Translations under genes and position numbers: made by a program
The notes under the pieces: generated by a model
The model's input: the letters and a program-made list of their open reading frames with translations, nothing else
Databases searched by the model: none
What the model was told of the DNA's origin: nothing
Part shown: positions 8,475 to 17,990 of the stretch, piece by piece
How the letters are laid out: the number at the start of each line of letters is the position of its first letter
Numbering within the stretch: position 1 is the stretch's first letter
Assembly (NCBI RefSeq): GCF_003955715.1
Contig: NZ_CP034463.1
Span: forward strand, 8,866,001 to 8,930,000
Direction of reading: 5' to 3'
DNA from: Streptomyces aquilus
Lineage (GTDB): Bacteria > Actinomycetota > Actinomycetes > Streptomycetales > Streptomycetaceae
DNA length: 64,000 bases

Positions 8475-11400
8475 ATGACCGCCACCGTCGAGGCCGCTGC
8501 GGCGAAGGACACCAGGGGCCCGATACGACGGCCCGGCAGCGGCCACCTCAGCAGGGTCCCGGAAGGCTTCGCCACCTTCTTCGGCGCCCTGGGACTGCTC
8601 TGTCTGCTGCTGGCCTTCATTCCGCCGCTGCGCGGACCGCTGCGTCCCGTCGTGCGCTTCCTCGACGTCCTCATCGTCCCGGTCAGCGCCAACCTCGCCT
8701 ACGCCGTCTTCCTCTTCCTCCTCGCCGGCGCCACGGCCGCCCGCAAACGGGTCGCCTGGTGGCTGGTGGTCGTCTACCTGGGCCTGCTCGTCCTCGTCGA
8801 CGCGCTGGGTGTGGCCGTCGGCCTGTACGCCGACTCCATCCCGTCCCTGGTGGTGTGCTGCCTGGCCCTCGCCCTGCTCGTCGTCGCCCGCGGCGAGTTC
8901 TACGCCGACTCACGCCGGGGCGCGGTCCGCCGGGCCGTCGGGGTGCTGATCCTCGGCCTGGTCCTCGGCATCCTCGTCGGCTGGGGCCTGGTCGAACTCT
9001 TCCCCGGCACGCTGCCGCGCGGCCAACGGCTGCTCTGGGCGGCCAACCGGGTCTGCGGCGGCCTGGTCTCCGGCCGCTCCTTCGACGGCGGCCCGCCGCG
9101 CGCCCTGTACTTCCTGCTCGGCCTCTTCGGCGCCCTCGCGCTGCTCAACGCCGCCGCCACCCTCTTCCGCTCCCAGCGCATGGAAGCCGCCCTGCACGGC
9201 GACGAGGAGGACCGCATCCGCGCCCTGCTGGGGGCCTACGGCGACCGGGACTCCCTCGGCTATTTCGCCACCCGCCGCGACAAGGCCGTCGTCTTCTCCG
9301 CCAGCGGCAAGGCCGCCGTCACCTACCGCGTCGAAGCCGGCGTCTGCCTCGCCAGCGGCGACCCCGTCGGCGACCGCGAGGCCTGGCCGCACGCCATCGC
9401 CGCCTGGCTCGACGCGGCCCGCCGGCACGGCTGGGCGCCCGCCGCGATGGGCGCCTCCGAGGACGGCGCCAAGGCCTTCGCCCGCGCCGGACTCGGCGCC
9501 CTCCAACTCGGCGACGAGGCGATCCTCAACGTCGCCGACTTCGACCTGAACGGCCGCGACATGCGCGTCACCCGGCAGGCCGTGCACCGGGTCCGCCGCA
9601 CCGGCGCCCACTGCCGCATCCGCCGCCACGCCGCCCTCACCGACGCCGAGATGGAAGAGATCGTCGACAAGGCCGACGCCTGGCGCGACACCGAGACCGA
9701 ACGCGGCTTCTCCATGGCCCTGGACCGCCTGGGCGACCCGGCCGACGGCGACTGCCTCCTCGTGGAAGCCCTCGGCGAGGACGGCAAACTGCTCGCCCTG
9801 CTCTCCTTCGTGCCCTGGGGCGGCGACGGCGTCTCCCTGGACCTGATGCGCCGTGACCGCAGCGCTCCCAACGGCGTCATGGAGTTCATGGTCGCCGAAC
9901 TGTGCGCCGCAGCGCCGAAACTGGGCGTCCGCCGGATCTCCCTCAACTTCGCCGTCTTCCGCTCGGTCTTCGAGGAGGGCGCCCGCATCGGCGCCGGACC
10001 CGTGCTGCGCCTGTGGCGCCGCCTGCTGCTGTTCTTCTCCAAGTGGTGGCAACTGGAGGCCCTGTACCGCTCCAACGCCAAGTACAAGCCCGAGTGGTAC
10101 CCCCGCTTCATCTGCTACGGCGAGACCGGCGCCCTCGCCCGCATCGGTCTCGCCTCCGGAATCGCCGAGGGCTTCGTCTCCGTACCGTCGCTGCGCAAAC
10201 TCTGGGGAAAGGGGCACCCGAAGGCCGGGCCGCGGCCGGCCACCACCGAAGGCCTGCCGTCGCTGTCGGCGCTCGGCCTCGCCGGAGGGGACGAGGCCCA
10301 GGCCGCCGATCCGGACGCGGGCCTGCCCGAACAGGCCCGCGTCCGCCGCCGCACCCTGGCCCGCCTCAGGGCCGAGGGCATCGACCCCTACCCGGTGGGC
10401 ATCCCCGCCCGCACCCATGCCCTCGCCGACATCCGCGACGGCGAACACGTCACCGTCGCGGGGCGGATCATGCGGGTGCGGGACTTCGGCGGCATCGTCT
10501 TCGTCACGCTGCGCGACTGGTCCGGGGACCACCAACTGGCCCTCACCCAGGACGGCGTGGACCGCTTCAGGTCGGACACCGACATCGGCGACCACATCAC
10601 CGCCACCGGCACGGCCGGCGCCAGCGACAAGGGCGAACCGACCGTCTTCGTCACCTCCTGGCAGCTCATCGGCAAGTGCCTGCGCCCCCTGCCTGACAAA
10701 CGCCGCGGCCTCACCGACCCCGAGACCAAGGTCCGCATGCGCTACCTCGACCTCGTCGCCAGTCCCGACGCCCGCGACGTCGTCCGCGCCCGCTCCACCG
10801 CCGTACAGGCCCTGCGCCAGGGCCTGTTGGACCGCGGCTACCTGGAGGTCGAGACGCCGATGCTCCAGCAGATCCACGGCGGCGCCAACGCCCGCCCCTT
10901 CACCACCCACATCAACGCCTACGACCTCGACCTGTATCTGCGCATCGCCCCCGAGCTGTACCTGAAACGGCTCTGCGTCGGCGGCCTGGAGAAGGTCTTC
11001 GAGATGGGCCGCACCTTCCGCAACGAGGGCGTCTCCTACAAGCACAACCCCGAGTTCACGATGCTGGAGGCCTACCAGGCCTTCGCCGACTACGACGTGA
11101 TGCTCGACCTCACCCGCGAGCTGATCCAGGGCGCCGCGACAGCCGCCTTCGGCACACCCGTCGCCCGCAAGGACGGGCGGGAGTACGACATCTCGGGTCC
11201 CTGGCCGGTCAAGACCGTCTACGGCGCGATCTCCGAGGCCCTGGGCGACGAGGTCACCGCCGACACCGAACTCGCCCGGCTGCACCGGCTGTGCGACCGC
11301 GCCGGAGTGCCGTACACCCCCGACGACGGCCGCGGCGACGTCGTCCTCGAGATGTACGAACGCCTCGTCGAGGAGAAGACGCAGCTGCCCACCTTCTACA

Positions 11401-11741
11401 AGGACTTCCCGACCGACGTCTCCCCGCTCACCCGCCAGCACCGGGACGACCCGCGGCTCGCGGAGCGCTGGGACCTCGTCGCCTTCGGCACCGAACTCGG
11501 CACCGCCTACTCCGAACTCACCGACCCCGTCGAACAGCGCCGCCGCCTCACCGCGCAGTCGCTGCTCGCCGCCGGCGGAGACCCCGAGGCGATGGAGCTC
11601 GACGAGGACTTCCTCGACGCCCTCGAATACGCCATGCCGCCCACCGGCGGGCTCGGCATCGGCGTCGACCGGCTGGTCATGTTCCTCACCGGGCTGACGA
11701 TCCGGGAGACCCTCCCGTTCCCGCTCGTGCGCCGCCACTGA
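8475..11741 (+). CDS. lysX: bifunctional lysylphosphatidylglycerol synthase/lysyl-tRNA synthetase LysX
   Basis: A 1088-residue fusion that charges tRNA with lysine and transfers lysine to phosphatidylglycerol, making the membrane more cationic and resistant to cationic peptides. Residues about 25-230 hold several membrane segments. Residues 235-575 are the MprF-type acyltransferase domain (DUF2156). After a linker, residues about 655-740 are the anticodon-binding OB fold, and about 770-1088 are the class II synthetase core, with [20 protein letters not shown], motif 2 [20 protein letters not shown] and motif 3 [15 protein letters not shown]. This matches mycobacterial LysX architecture. The start overlaps an inverted GTTCC/GGAAC flanking a TACAGT -10-like box, suggesting a leaderless message. 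The main housekeeping lysS should be elsewhere. Confidence 0.95.
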   Translation: MTATVEAAAAKDTRGPIRRPGSGHLSRVPEGFATFFGALGLLCLLLAFIPPLRGPLRPVVRFLDVLIVPVSANLAYAVFLFLLAGATAARKRVAWWLVVVYLGLLVLVDALGVAVGLYADSIPSLVVCCLALALLVVARGEFYADSRRGAVRRAVGVLILGLVLGILVGWGLVELFPGTLPRGQRLLWAANRVCGGLVSGRSFDGGPPRALYFLLGLFGALALLNAAATLFRSQRMEAALHGDEEDRIRALLGAYGDRDSLGYFATRRDKAVVFSASGKAAVTYRVEAGVCLASGDPVGDREAWPHAIAAWLDAARRHGWAPAAMGASEDGAKAFARAGLGALQLGDEAILNVADFDLNGRDMRVTRQAVHRVRRTGAHCRIRRHAALTDAEMEEIVDKADAWRDTETERGFSMALDRLGDPADGDCLLVEALGEDGKLLALLSFVPWGGDGVSLDLMRRDRSAPNGVMEFMVAELCAAAPKLGVRRISLNFAVFRSVFEEGARIGAGPVLRLWRRLLLFFSKWWQLEALYRSNAKYKPEWYPRFICYGETGALARIGLASGIAEGFVSVPSLRKLWGKGHPKAGPRPATTEGLPSLSALGLAGGDEAQAADPDAGLPEQARVRRRTLARLRAEGIDPYPVGIPARTHALADIRDGEHVTVAGRIMRVRDFGGIVFVTLRDWSGDHQLALTQDGVDRFRSDTDIGDHITATGTAGASDKGEPTVFVTSWQLIGKCLRPLPDKRRGLTDPETKVRMRYLDLVASPDARDVVRARSTAVQALRQGLLDRGYLEVETPMLQQIHGGANARPFTTHINAYDLDLYLRIAPELYLKRLCVGGLEKVFEMGRTFRNEGVSYKHNPEFTMLEAYQAFADYDVMLDLTRELIQGAATAAFGTPVARKDGREYDISGPWPVKTVYGAISEALGDEVTADTELARLHRLCDRAGVPYTPDDGRGDVVLEMYERLVEEKTQLPTFYKDFPTDVSPLTRQHRDDPRLAERWDLVAFGTELGTAYSELTDPVEQRRRLTAQSLLAAGGDPEAMELDEDFLDALEYAMPPTGGLGIGVDRLVMFLTGLTIRETLPFPLVRRH

Positions 11742-11830
11742 CGGTCCGTCATAGGCCGGGCGGGTGTATTCCTGCCGCCGCACCGGTGCTGTCCTGGTGC
11801 GTCGGCCATGGTTGGGGCGACTGATGAGTC

Positions 11831-12679
11831 ATGACGAAGGATCAGTTGCTCACCCGGCTGCTCACCCGACGCCGTGCCCTGCTCGCCGGTGCCGCCGCCG
11901 TCGGGGCGGCCGGCACCGCCGGGCTGTTCGCGGCGCTCGGCGGCGAGGACCCGGTCAAGCCCCCGCTCCCGGCCGCGGGCCCCCCGGCCCGCCGCCCGCT
12001 CAAGCCCTCCGCCTACCGGCTCCAGCCCCTGACCGGATACGGCCCGCCCCGCACCGCCCCCGGCCGGACCCCGGTCCGCCGCGAACCGCTGCTGCGCGTG
12101 CACGGCCGCGGCCGGACCATGGTGCTGACCTTCGACGACGGCCCGGACCCCCGCTACACCCCCGCCGTCCTGGACACCCTCGCCGAGTACGACGTCCGCG
12201 CGATGTTCTTCGTCTGCGGCGAGATGGCCGTGAACAACAAGGACCTGCTGGAACGCATGTCCGACGAGGGGCACATCGTCGGCAACCACACCTGGTCCCA
12301 CCCCCTGCTGACCCGCCTGAGCCGCGGCCGCATCCGCTCCGAGATGGAACGCACCAGCGACGTCATCGAGGAGGCCTACGGCGAACGCCCCCAGTGGTTC
12401 CGCGCGCCCTACGGCGCCTGGAACCGCGCCGCCTTCCAGCTCGGCGCCGAACTCGGCATGGAACCCCTCGCCTGGACCGTCGACACCCTCGACTGGACCA
12501 CCCCAGGCGCCCGCACCATCGAGCGACGCGTCGAGAACGGCGCCGCCCCCGGCGTCGTGGTGCTCTCGCACGACGCCGGGGGCGACCGCTCCCAGAGCGT
12601 CCGGGCGCTGCGTGAATACCTGCCGCAACTCCTGGACTCCGGATATCACGTCACCGTCCCGAGACGGCATTACGCATAA
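11831..12679 (+). CDS. secreted polysaccharide deacetylase (NodB domain)
   Basis: A 282-residue exported carbohydrate esterase 4 enzyme that removes acetyl groups from peptidoglycan, chitin or a similar polymer. The N-terminus has a twin-arginine-like signal (TRRRALLAGAAA), followed by a proline-rich linker to about residue 85. The NodB core is complete: motif 1 TFDDGPD with Asp102 and Asp103, motif 2 HTWSHP with metal ligands His153 and His157, motif 3 RAPYGAWN at 191, and the late VVLSHDAGG motif containing the catalytic His. It converges on the sortase gene with a 33-base gap. Confidence 0.92.
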   Translation: MTKDQLLTRLLTRRRALLAGAAAVGAAGTAGLFAALGGEDPVKPPLPAAGPPARRPLKPSAYRLQPLTGYGPPRTAPGRTPVRREPLLRVHGRGRTMVLTFDDGPDPRYTPAVLDTLAEYDVRAMFFVCGEMAVNNKDLLERMSDEGHIVGNHTWSHPLLTRLSRGRIRSEMERTSDVIEEAYGERPQWFRAPYGAWNRAAFQLGAELGMEPLAWTVDTLDWTTPGARTIERRVENGAAPGVVVLSHDAGGDRSQSVRALREYLPQLLDSGYHVTVPRRHYA

Positions 12680-12712
12680 GCCGGATCGCCGGCCCGCCCG
12701 GTCGGGGAACGC

Positions 12713-13387
12713 TCAGCGGACCTCGACCAGGCGGGCGAACGCGACGACGTTCCCGGCATAACCGTTCTGCTTCGAGAAACCGCCCCCGCAGGTGATGACC
12801 CGCAGTTCGGGAGTGCCCTTGGAGCCGTAGACACGGTCGCCCGGGAAGTTCTGCTTCTCGAAGACCTCGATGCCGTAGATCTCGAAAACGGCCGTCTTCC
12901 CGTCCTTGCGCCGCACCTCGACGCGATTTCCCTTCTTCAGCGCACCGAGCCCGTAGAACACGGCGGGGCCCGACTTGTTGTCGACATGGCCCACCACCAC
13001 GGCGGTGCCCTTCTCACCGGGCGAGACCGCGCCGGTGAACCAGCCGGCCAGGTTCGGGTCCTCCGGCGGCGGCGCGCCCACCCAGCCCTCGGTGTCCAGA
13101 CCGACGGGCATGACCGGCGCGTCCACCTGGATCGCGGGAATCCGTACCCGCTCGGGCTCGGAGAACGACAGCGGCGCCGCCGACCCGGAGAAGGTCCCGG
13201 GCACACGACTGTCCGCCGCAGCCGCCGTCGCCGGCTGCGGCGGACCCACGTCGAACTCTCCCGAACCGTTCCGAATGAGCGCGAGGCCGGTCAGCAGAAC
13301 AAGCGCTATCACGCCCCAAGGAGCGCGCCTCTTCCGCTGCTCCTCCTCTTCGGCCAGATCGGCCAGCTCGGACGCAGACATTCGCAT
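12713..13387 (-). CDS. class F sortase
   Basis: A 224-residue membrane-anchored transpeptidase. A cytoplasmic acidic and basic N-terminus precedes a transmembrane segment at about 24-38, then a linker and the sortase barrel. The catalytic triad is visible: His134 in VVVGHVDNKSG, Cys200 in LRVITCGGGF and Arg219 near the C-terminus. Class F sortases are common in actinobacteria and their natural substrates are poorly known. The neighbouring small secreted proteins at 13714 and 14314 have signal peptides and C-terminal hydrophobic helices with an arginine tail, so they are candidate substrates or partners, although neither has a textbook LPxTG. Confidence 0.92.
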   Translation of the reverse strand: MRMSASELADLAEEEEQRKRRAPWGVIALVLLTGLALIRNGSGEFDVGPPQPATAAAADSRVPGTFSGSAAPLSFSEPERVRIPAIQVDAPVMPVGLDTEGWVGAPPPEDPNLAGWFTGAVSPGEKGTAVVVGHVDNKSGPAVFYGLGALKKGNRVEVRRKDGKTAVFEIYGIEVFEKQNFPGDRVYGSKGTPELRVITCGGGFSKQNGYAGNVVAFARLVEVR

Positions 13388-13713
13388 TCCCCTCTCGACG
13401 CGGCCGTCGCCACGTCATTCGCGCATACGAGCACGCTAAGTGCCCGGCCCGGAACCGGCGACGGGGCAAAGGCGAACGGGTGGCCGCCACCGGTGTGGGT
13501 GCGCCATCCGAGTTGACGGTCACAGGAAATTTCTGACGGTCCGTGACCTGCGGCAATATCCGATTGTGCGCTTTTCGGTCGGCGTGTCCTCTCACCAGGA
13601 CGGACCATCGCCGAAATGCGCCCGCGTGCACGGCATCTGAGGGTCTTTCTGGGAGGCGTTTTCTCGCCGATCCACCGGGGACGGTTCCCGGGGCGCCTTC
13701 CGCGGAGGATCAC
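13388..13713. other. 326-base divergent intergenic region
   Basis: This separates the sortase gene from the divergent secreted-protein gene and must hold both promoters. I see a TTGACG at 13513 without a well-spaced -10 box, and an inverted GGTCAC/GTGACC pair at 13518-13548 separated by 19 bases. No short coding frame is convincing. Confidence 0.4.
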
Positions 13714-14211
13714 ATGCGTACTACCCGTGCCCTGGCGGCCGCCGGCGCCGCGATCGCCGCCGTCGGGCTCGCCGCCCCCACGGCCTCGGCCTGGAGCCAG
13801 CCCACGAGCGTCAGCGCCGCGCCCAGCGTCATCGCCCGGGGCGGCCAGCTGGTGCTCACCGTCACCGGCGGCTCCGCCTGCACGATGGCCGGCAGCACCA
13901 TCAGCTCCAACGCCTTCCCGACCACCCAGCTCGTCTCGCAGGGCGGCAACAGCAACACCTCCACCGCGACCGTGACCGTCAACGCGAACGCCAACCCCGG
14001 TTCGTACAACGTCACGACCACCTGCGAGGGGCAGACGAAGACGTTCAACGGCGTCTTCACGGTCATCGGAGGCGTCCGCGGCGGTCTCGGCGGCAGCAGC
14101 TCCACCGGTGCCACCCCGACCGACATGGCGATCGGCGGCGGGCTCGTCGCGGCGGCCGTCATCGGCGGCGGGCTCTTCTGGATGCGCCGCCGCTCCGAGA
14201 AGCGGATCTGA
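13714..14211 (+). CDS. small secreted protein with C-terminal membrane anchor (surface protein A)
   Basis: A 165-residue exported protein. The signal peptide is predicted to be cleaved after ASA at residue 26. A small beta-rich domain of about 90 residues has two cysteines, Cys56 and Cys104, likely disulphide-bonded. A Gly/Ser linker follows, then a hydrophobic helix at 139-157 and a basic tail RRRSEKRI. This is the layout of a wall- or membrane-anchored protein, but no LPxTG is present; the linker before the helix reads STGATPTD. It is homologous to the protein at 14314-14850: same spacing, PS(V/T)IA(R/A)GGQ and the paired Cys. The start has a GGAGG site at 13704. Confidence 0.8.
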   Translation: MRTTRALAAAGAAIAAVGLAAPTASAWSQPTSVSAAPSVIARGGQLVLTVTGGSACTMAGSTISSNAFPTTQLVSQGGNSNTSTATVTVNANANPGSYNVTTTCEGQTKTFNGVFTVIGGVRGGLGGSSSTGATPTDMAIGGGLVAAAVIGGGLFWMRRRSEKRI

Positions 14212-14242
14212 TCGCCGTTTCCCGCGCGGACGCGCACCGCAC

Positions 14243-14295
14243 GCACAGGCCTTCGCCCCGGAACCTCTTCCAAGGTCCGGGGCGAAGGCCTGTGC
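14243..14295. terminator. bidirectional terminator between convergent genes
   Basis: A 23-base-pair stem with a single bulge: arm GCACAGGCCTTCGCCCCGGA at 14243-14262 extended by ACCT, matched by 14273-14295, with a six-base loop. It sits midway between the two homologous surface-protein genes, which converge here. Confidence 0.85.
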
Positions 14296-14313
14296 GGTGC
14301 CGCCGAGGTGCGG

Positions 14314-14850
14314 TCAGGCGCCGTCCTCGCCGGTGCGGCGCCGCGAGAAGTGGTACGCCGCCCCGACCGACCCGGCGATGAGCGCCGCGCCCAGTCCGAT
14401 CTCCTTGAGGTCGAACCCGGCGACACTGCCGCCCTCGCCGGCGTGCACCCCGCGGTCGGGGTACGGGTACGGCGTCGGGTTGGTCGGGGTGGTGCGGCCG
14501 GTGGCGATGGTCAGCTCCGTCGAACCGCTCACGCCGTTGCAGGAGAACGTCACCTTGTAGACCGCGCCCGGTTTGGCGTCCCAGTCGACCACCGCCGTCG
14601 CCGACGAGCGGTTGCCCGGGATGGTGATCGTGTCGAACACCCCCGAGCTGACGGTCGCGGACCCGGTGCAGCCGCCGCTGTCCCGGTCCAGTTGCAGGGT
14701 GACCTGGCCGCCCGCGGCGATCGTGGAGGGCATGACGCTGAAGCCGAACGGCGTGATGTTGCCGCCGCCGGACGCCACGGCGGCCGGAGCGGAGAGGGCG
14801 AGGGCGCCTACGCCCAGCAGTGCGGCCGAAGCTACGCGTATCGCGCGCAT
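14314..14850 (-). CDS. small secreted protein with C-terminal membrane anchor (surface protein B)
   Basis: A 178-residue paralogue of surface protein A. The signal peptide ends near residue 27 (APAAVAS). The folded domain has Cys61 and Cys104 at spacings similar to the paralogue and shares the PSTIAAGGQVTL stretch. A Pro/Tyr-rich spacer (TPYPYPDRG), a hydrophobic helix at about 151-168 and a tail starting SRRR complete it. No LPxTG is seen. A GGAGG site seven bases before the ATG at 14850 fixes the start. The two genes face each other, so an ancient inverted duplication is likely. Together with the class F sortase they look like a surface-display unit. Confidence 0.8.
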   Translation of the reverse strand: MRAIRVASAALLGVGALALSAPAAVASGGGNITPFGFSVMPSTIAAGGQVTLQLDRDSGGCTGSATVSSGVFDTITIPGNRSSATAVVDWDAKPGAVYKVTFSCNGVSGSTELTIATGRTTPTNPTPYPYPDRGVHAGEGGSVAGFDLKEIGLGAALIAGSVGAAYHFSRRRTGEDGA

Positions 14851-14994
14851 GGTGAGTCCTCCGGGTCCCCGAGGAGCAGCTGCGGACCTTTTCCGCCTTT
14901 GCCGGAAATGCACCTCGATGATCGGAACGCTAGGAAGGTGCGCACACCTGCGCGAACGCTGTCGGGCGAATGGGGCACGGTTGTGGGCCGGTCG

Positions 14995-15023
14995 GGGGAC
15001 GCCGACGGCGTGGCGGCGTCCCC
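14995..15023 (-). terminator. hairpin downstream of DUF4239 gene
   Basis: Arms GGGGACGCC at 14995-15003 and GGCGTCCCC at 15015-15023, with an 11-base loop, 28 bases past the stop of the minus-strand membrane protein gene. Confidence 0.55.
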
Positions 15024-15050
15024 GCTGGGTGCCCGTCAGGTGAGGGGCTG

Positions 15051-15815
15051 TCAGCCCTTGATGTTCGGGAACAGGTTCAGGAACGGTTCTGCGGAAGCCG
15101 TGATGCCCCGGCTGTAGGGCGCGTCGAAGTCCCAGATCAGGAAGAGCAGGAAGGCGATCAGGGCGGAGAACAGCCCGGCGAGGATCAGCTCGCGCGGAGT
15201 TCTGCGGATCTGGAGGGCCAGGACCATGCCGATGGTGATGACGGCCCCGGTGATCAGCCCGAACCACACCACCCCCGGCATCGTCGCGCCCATCGCGTTG
15301 GTCCGGGAGGTGCGCGCCGTGTCGGCCGCGGCCACCTGGTCGACCAGCGGCTGGTAGGCCTGGGCCTCGAAGTCGTTGGCCGGCTCGTAGTCGGTGACGT
15401 CCTGGCGGAGCTTCTCCAGCAGCTGGGTGCCGCGCTCGGTGACCTCGCCCTTGTCTGCCATCGTCTTCCACTCGGTGTTCACGACGTGTCCGACATAGGC
15501 GTTGACATCCTCCCGAATACGGTCACGGGCGTCGGCCGGGTAGACCCGGACCCGCTCCGAGACCTCGTGCAGGGCGACCGCCTCCGCCTGGACGTGGTCC
15601 TGGGCCGCGCTGCGACCCTCCCACACCCCGGCGATGGCCAGGCCCAGGACGATGGCGTACACCACGCCGATCCACATCGTCATGTACTCGATGACGTCCG
15701 GGGTCTCGTCGGGGTCCTCGTCTTCCGACGCCGCCCCGTGGCGGACGACGACGATGACGACCACCACGGCACAGGCGGCCAGCATCGCGAGGGTGAGAAC
15801 AAGCCATTCCGGCAA
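15051..15815 (-). CDS. DUF4239 membrane protein
   Basis: A 254-residue integral membrane protein with hydrophobic segments at about 4-24, 46-66, and two near 163-205, separated by a mostly helical soluble section (about 70-150). This arrangement matches the DUF4239 (bestrophin-like) family, whose function in bacteria is unsettled. The start codon is TTG at 15815, supported by a GGAGG site six bases upstream and by the lack of an ATG or GTG before the first hydrophobic segment. The gene begins only 16 bases after the stop of the Pro/Thr-repeat protein gene on the same strand, so the two should be co-transcribed. Confidence 0.8.
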   Translation of the reverse strand: MPEWLVLTLAMLAACAVVVVIVVVRHGAASEDEDPDETPDVIEYMTMWIGVVYAIVLGLAIAGVWEGRSAAQDHVQAEAVALHEVSERVRVYPADARDRIREDVNAYVGHVVNTEWKTMADKGEVTERGTQLLEKLRQDVTDYEPANDFEAQAYQPLVDQVAAADTARTSRTNAMGATMPGVVWFGLITGAVITIGMVLALQIRRTPRELILAGLFSALIAFLLFLIWDFDAPYSRGITASAEPFLNLFPNIKG

Positions 15816-15831
15816 GGGAGGCCTCCAGGGA

Positions 15832-16458
15832 TCAGCGCGGACGCAGCGCGGCGACGGCGGCGATGGCGGGCACCGCGATGAGCAGGACGAAGGTGAGCGG
15901 CGAGGTGCTGTGGTGCGCGGTTCGGTGCGGGGCCGGTGCGTGGTACGCCGGGTAGGTCACCGGAGTCGGGGTCGGGGTCGGGGTCGGAGTCGGTCGCGGG
16001 GTCGGTTTCGGCGACGGCTCGGGCGTCGGGGTCGGTGTAGGGGTGGGCGTGGGCGTGGGTGTCGGGCGCGGTGCGGGGGCCGCGGGCTGCGGGGCCGGCG
16101 GTGGCGGCGTCGGTTTCGGCGGGGGCTTCGGTGTGGGGGTCGGCTTGGGTGGAGTGGGCGTGGGCGTCGGGGTCGGTTTCGGGGTGGGTGTCGGGGTCGG
16201 GGTGAGGGTCGGTGTCGGCGTGGGGCACGGCGGGGGAGTGGGCGTGGGGCACCCCGGCGGGGTGGGCCAGGTCAGGCCGCTGCCGGCGACCGCCACCGCG
16301 ACCGTGCCGTCCGGACCGGTCGACGCGGACGCGCAGGCGTCGGCCCGCGCGGTGCCGGCCGGTACGCCGACGCACAGCCATGCCAGAGCCAGGGCGGTCA
16401 ACACCCGTATGGCAGAGGCGTATTGGGCCGGTTCGGGTCGATGCACGACGCAGATCAT
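15832..16458 (-). CDS. Pro/Thr-repeat secreted surface protein
   Basis: A protein of up to 208 residues. A hydrophobic signal region at about 19-38 ([16 protein letters not shown]) ends at ARA, and a short segment with one or two Cys follows. About 100 residues are then almost pure Thr-Pro, Lys-Pro and Pro-Pro repeats, expected to form a stiff wall-spanning rod. A final hydrophobic helix ([19 protein letters not shown]) with an Arg tail anchors it. The start is uncertain: ATG at 16458, or a GTG at 16404 directly before the signal core. The coding DNA at 15960-16250 is a run of degenerate GGTGTCGGGGTC-type hexamers, prone to length variation. Confidence 0.75.
   Translation of the reverse strand: MICVVHRPEPAQYASAIRVLTALALAWLCVGVPAGTARADACASASTGPDGTVAVAVAGSGLTWPTPPGCPTPTPPPCPTPTPTLTPTPTPTPKPTPTPTPTPPKPTPTPKPPPKPTPPPPAPQPAAPAPRPTPTPTPTPTPTPTPEPSPKPTPRPTPTPTPTPTPVTYPAYHAPAPHRTAHHSTSPLTFVLLIAVPAIAAVAALRPR
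15960..16250. repeat. low-complexity Thr-Pro codon repeat
   Basis: On the plus strand this reads as degenerate repeats of GTCGGG and GTGGGC hexamers. On the coding strand it gives alternating Thr-Pro with occasional Lys, Glu and Arg. It is not a CRISPR array, since there are no spacers. Slippage would change the rod length in six-base steps without frameshift. Confidence 0.85.
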
Positions 16459-16692
16459 GAACCCAGAACGCGCCGGCGTGGGCTGGGGTGGCGGGTGATT
16501 GCCCCGAAGGAGTGAGCGAGCCGCGCAGGGGTTTGAGGAGGGGTTTTCGTGCCTCGCGGTGGACCGCTGTCACAGCTTCCGGAAAGAAAAATGTGCCCCG
16601 GTTGAACACAACAGCCACTTCCGTCCGTACCCATGGTCGTGCGGCAGCGCAGCAGGGCGCTGCAACACCGGTACGAATATGGGGAGTTGACG

Positions 16693-17646
16693 ATGAAGAC
16701 CTCCTGGCGGAGTGCATCGCTCGTGGCGAGCGCTGCGGCGGTGCTGGCGCTGACGACGGCGTGCGGCCAGGAAGCAGCCCCGTCCGCGAGCAGTCAGAAC
16801 GTGGGCGCGACGGCCGCGGCGGGTGACTACGGAAACGCGGGTTCCGGCATCGGTTCCGGCATCGGCAACGCCGGTGCGAGCCCCTCGGCGAGCGCCCCGG
16901 AGTCCCCGGCCAAGTCCGCGGGCAAGCTGGCCGTGGTCACCAACCCCGAGCTCGGCAAGGTGCTGACCGACAACGCCGGACTCACCCTCTACCGCTTCGA
17001 CACGGACACCGCCGAGCCGCCGAAGTCCAACTGCGACGGCGACTGCGCGACGACCTGGCCCCCGGTGCCGGCCGACGACGCCTCGGCCGGCGAGGGCATC
17101 GACAAGGCGCTGCTCGGCGAGGTCACCCGCGCCGACGGCAGCAAGCAGCTGACGATCGCCGGCTGGCCGGCGTACCGCTACGCGAAGGACGTCAACGCGG
17201 GCGATGTCAATGGTCAGGGCGTGGGCGGCAAGTGGTACGCGCTCGCCCCCACCGGCAAGAAGGCCTCGCTGGCCTCGCTGCCCGGACTGTCCACCCGCGA
17301 GGACCCCAACCTGGGCGAGATCGTCGTCGACAAGAACGGCATGACGGTCTACCGCTTCCTGAAGGACACCGCCTGGCCCGACCCGATCTCCCGGTGCACC
17401 GGGGCCTGCCTGGAGAAGTGGCCGGCCGTCGGCCCCGTCGGGGCGAACGACACCAAGGGTGTCCAGAAGAAGGGCCTGATGAGCTTCACCCGGCCCGACG
17501 GGGTCAAGCAGCAGACCATCAACTGCTGGCCCATCTACACCTTCGCCCAGGACAAGGAGCCGGGCGACACCAACGGTCAGGGCGTCGGCGGCACCTGGTA
17601 CGCCGTCTCGCCCGACGGAAAGCCGGTCGGCGCGCCGAAGCAGTGA
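16693..17646 (+). CDS. lipoprotein with paired Yx(F/W/Y)xxD secreted repeats
   Basis: A 317-residue lipoprotein. The signal ends at LALTTAC with lipidated Cys24. After a Ser/Gly/Ala linker come two copies of a roughly 110-residue unit of the secreted-repeat family PF03640. Copy one holds LYRFDTDTAEP and CDGDCATTWPPV; copy two holds VYRFLKDTAWP and CTGACLEKWPAV. Each ends in a G-Q-GVGG-(K/T)WYA stretch. Each unit has the aromatic-rich motif and a CxxxC pair. The family is widespread in actinobacteria and has no firmly established function, though links to envelope redox or metal chemistry have been suggested. The ATG at 16693 has a GGGGAG site. Confidence 0.85.
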   Translation: MKTSWRSASLVASAAAVLALTTACGQEAAPSASSQNVGATAAAGDYGNAGSGIGSGIGNAGASPSASAPESPAKSAGKLAVVTNPELGKVLTDNAGLTLYRFDTDTAEPPKSNCDGDCATTWPPVPADDASAGEGIDKALLGEVTRADGSKQLTIAGWPAYRYAKDVNAGDVNGQGVGGKWYALAPTGKKASLASLPGLSTREDPNLGEIVVDKNGMTVYRFLKDTAWPDPISRCTGACLEKWPAVGPVGANDTKGVQKKGLMSFTRPDGVKQQTINCWPIYTFAQDKEPGDTNGQGVGGTWYAVSPDGKPVGAPKQ

Positions 17647-17990
17647 GCAGGAAGAAGGGTCGCCCCTCCCGGCCGACCCGAAGGTCAACTCCCCAGGGCT
17701 GACCGCCCGACTCCCGTCAGTGACGCATCGCGGAAGGGAGGCGCGAGGATTCAGCGAGAATGCCGGACGAACGGCCGGCGTGCGCGACCCACCGGTCCGC
17801 CCCCTGTGACCGCACACAGGGGGCGGACCGGTTTGCCGTGAATCACCGCTTCTGTGGCAACGTCAACTCGGCACGTGCCGCAGGCAGTGACCGGGAACGG
17901 ACGGTCAATTTCCGTTTCAGCTCGCTCGTTTGGCAGGCGATCAGTAGCCTCAGCTCGAACACCGGATCGCCTGAAGCCTTGGAGAGCTAG
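17647..17990. other. 344-base intergenic region
   Basis: It contains one very strong hairpin (17791-17832) and, downstream of it, the promoter and GGAGAG ribosome-binding site for the methyltransferase gene. No convincing short gene is seen. Confidence 0.5.
17791..17832 (+). terminator. strong intrinsic terminator hairpin
   Basis: Exact 18-base arms (ACCGGTCCGCCCCCTGTG and its complement) with a six-base loop, followed by TTTG. It is 144 bases past the lipoprotein stop and insulates the methyltransferase-rmdA operon from upstream transcription. Confidence 0.85.

Noticed and set aside
8910..11783. Very long open frame (957 codons) antisense to lysX
   Set aside because: It is the mirror of lysX codon bias in high-GC DNA; its protein is repetitive Gly/Val/Glu-rich with no domain, while lysX is an unambiguous enzyme.
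13518..13548. GGTCAC/GTGACC inverted pair as a regulator site
   Set aside because: Arms of six with 19 bases between them are too weak for a confident call in GC-rich sequence.
15960..16250. Regular repeats resembling a CRISPR array
   Set aside because: The period is six bases with no unique spacers, and the repeat encodes a Thr-Pro rod; no cas genes are near.
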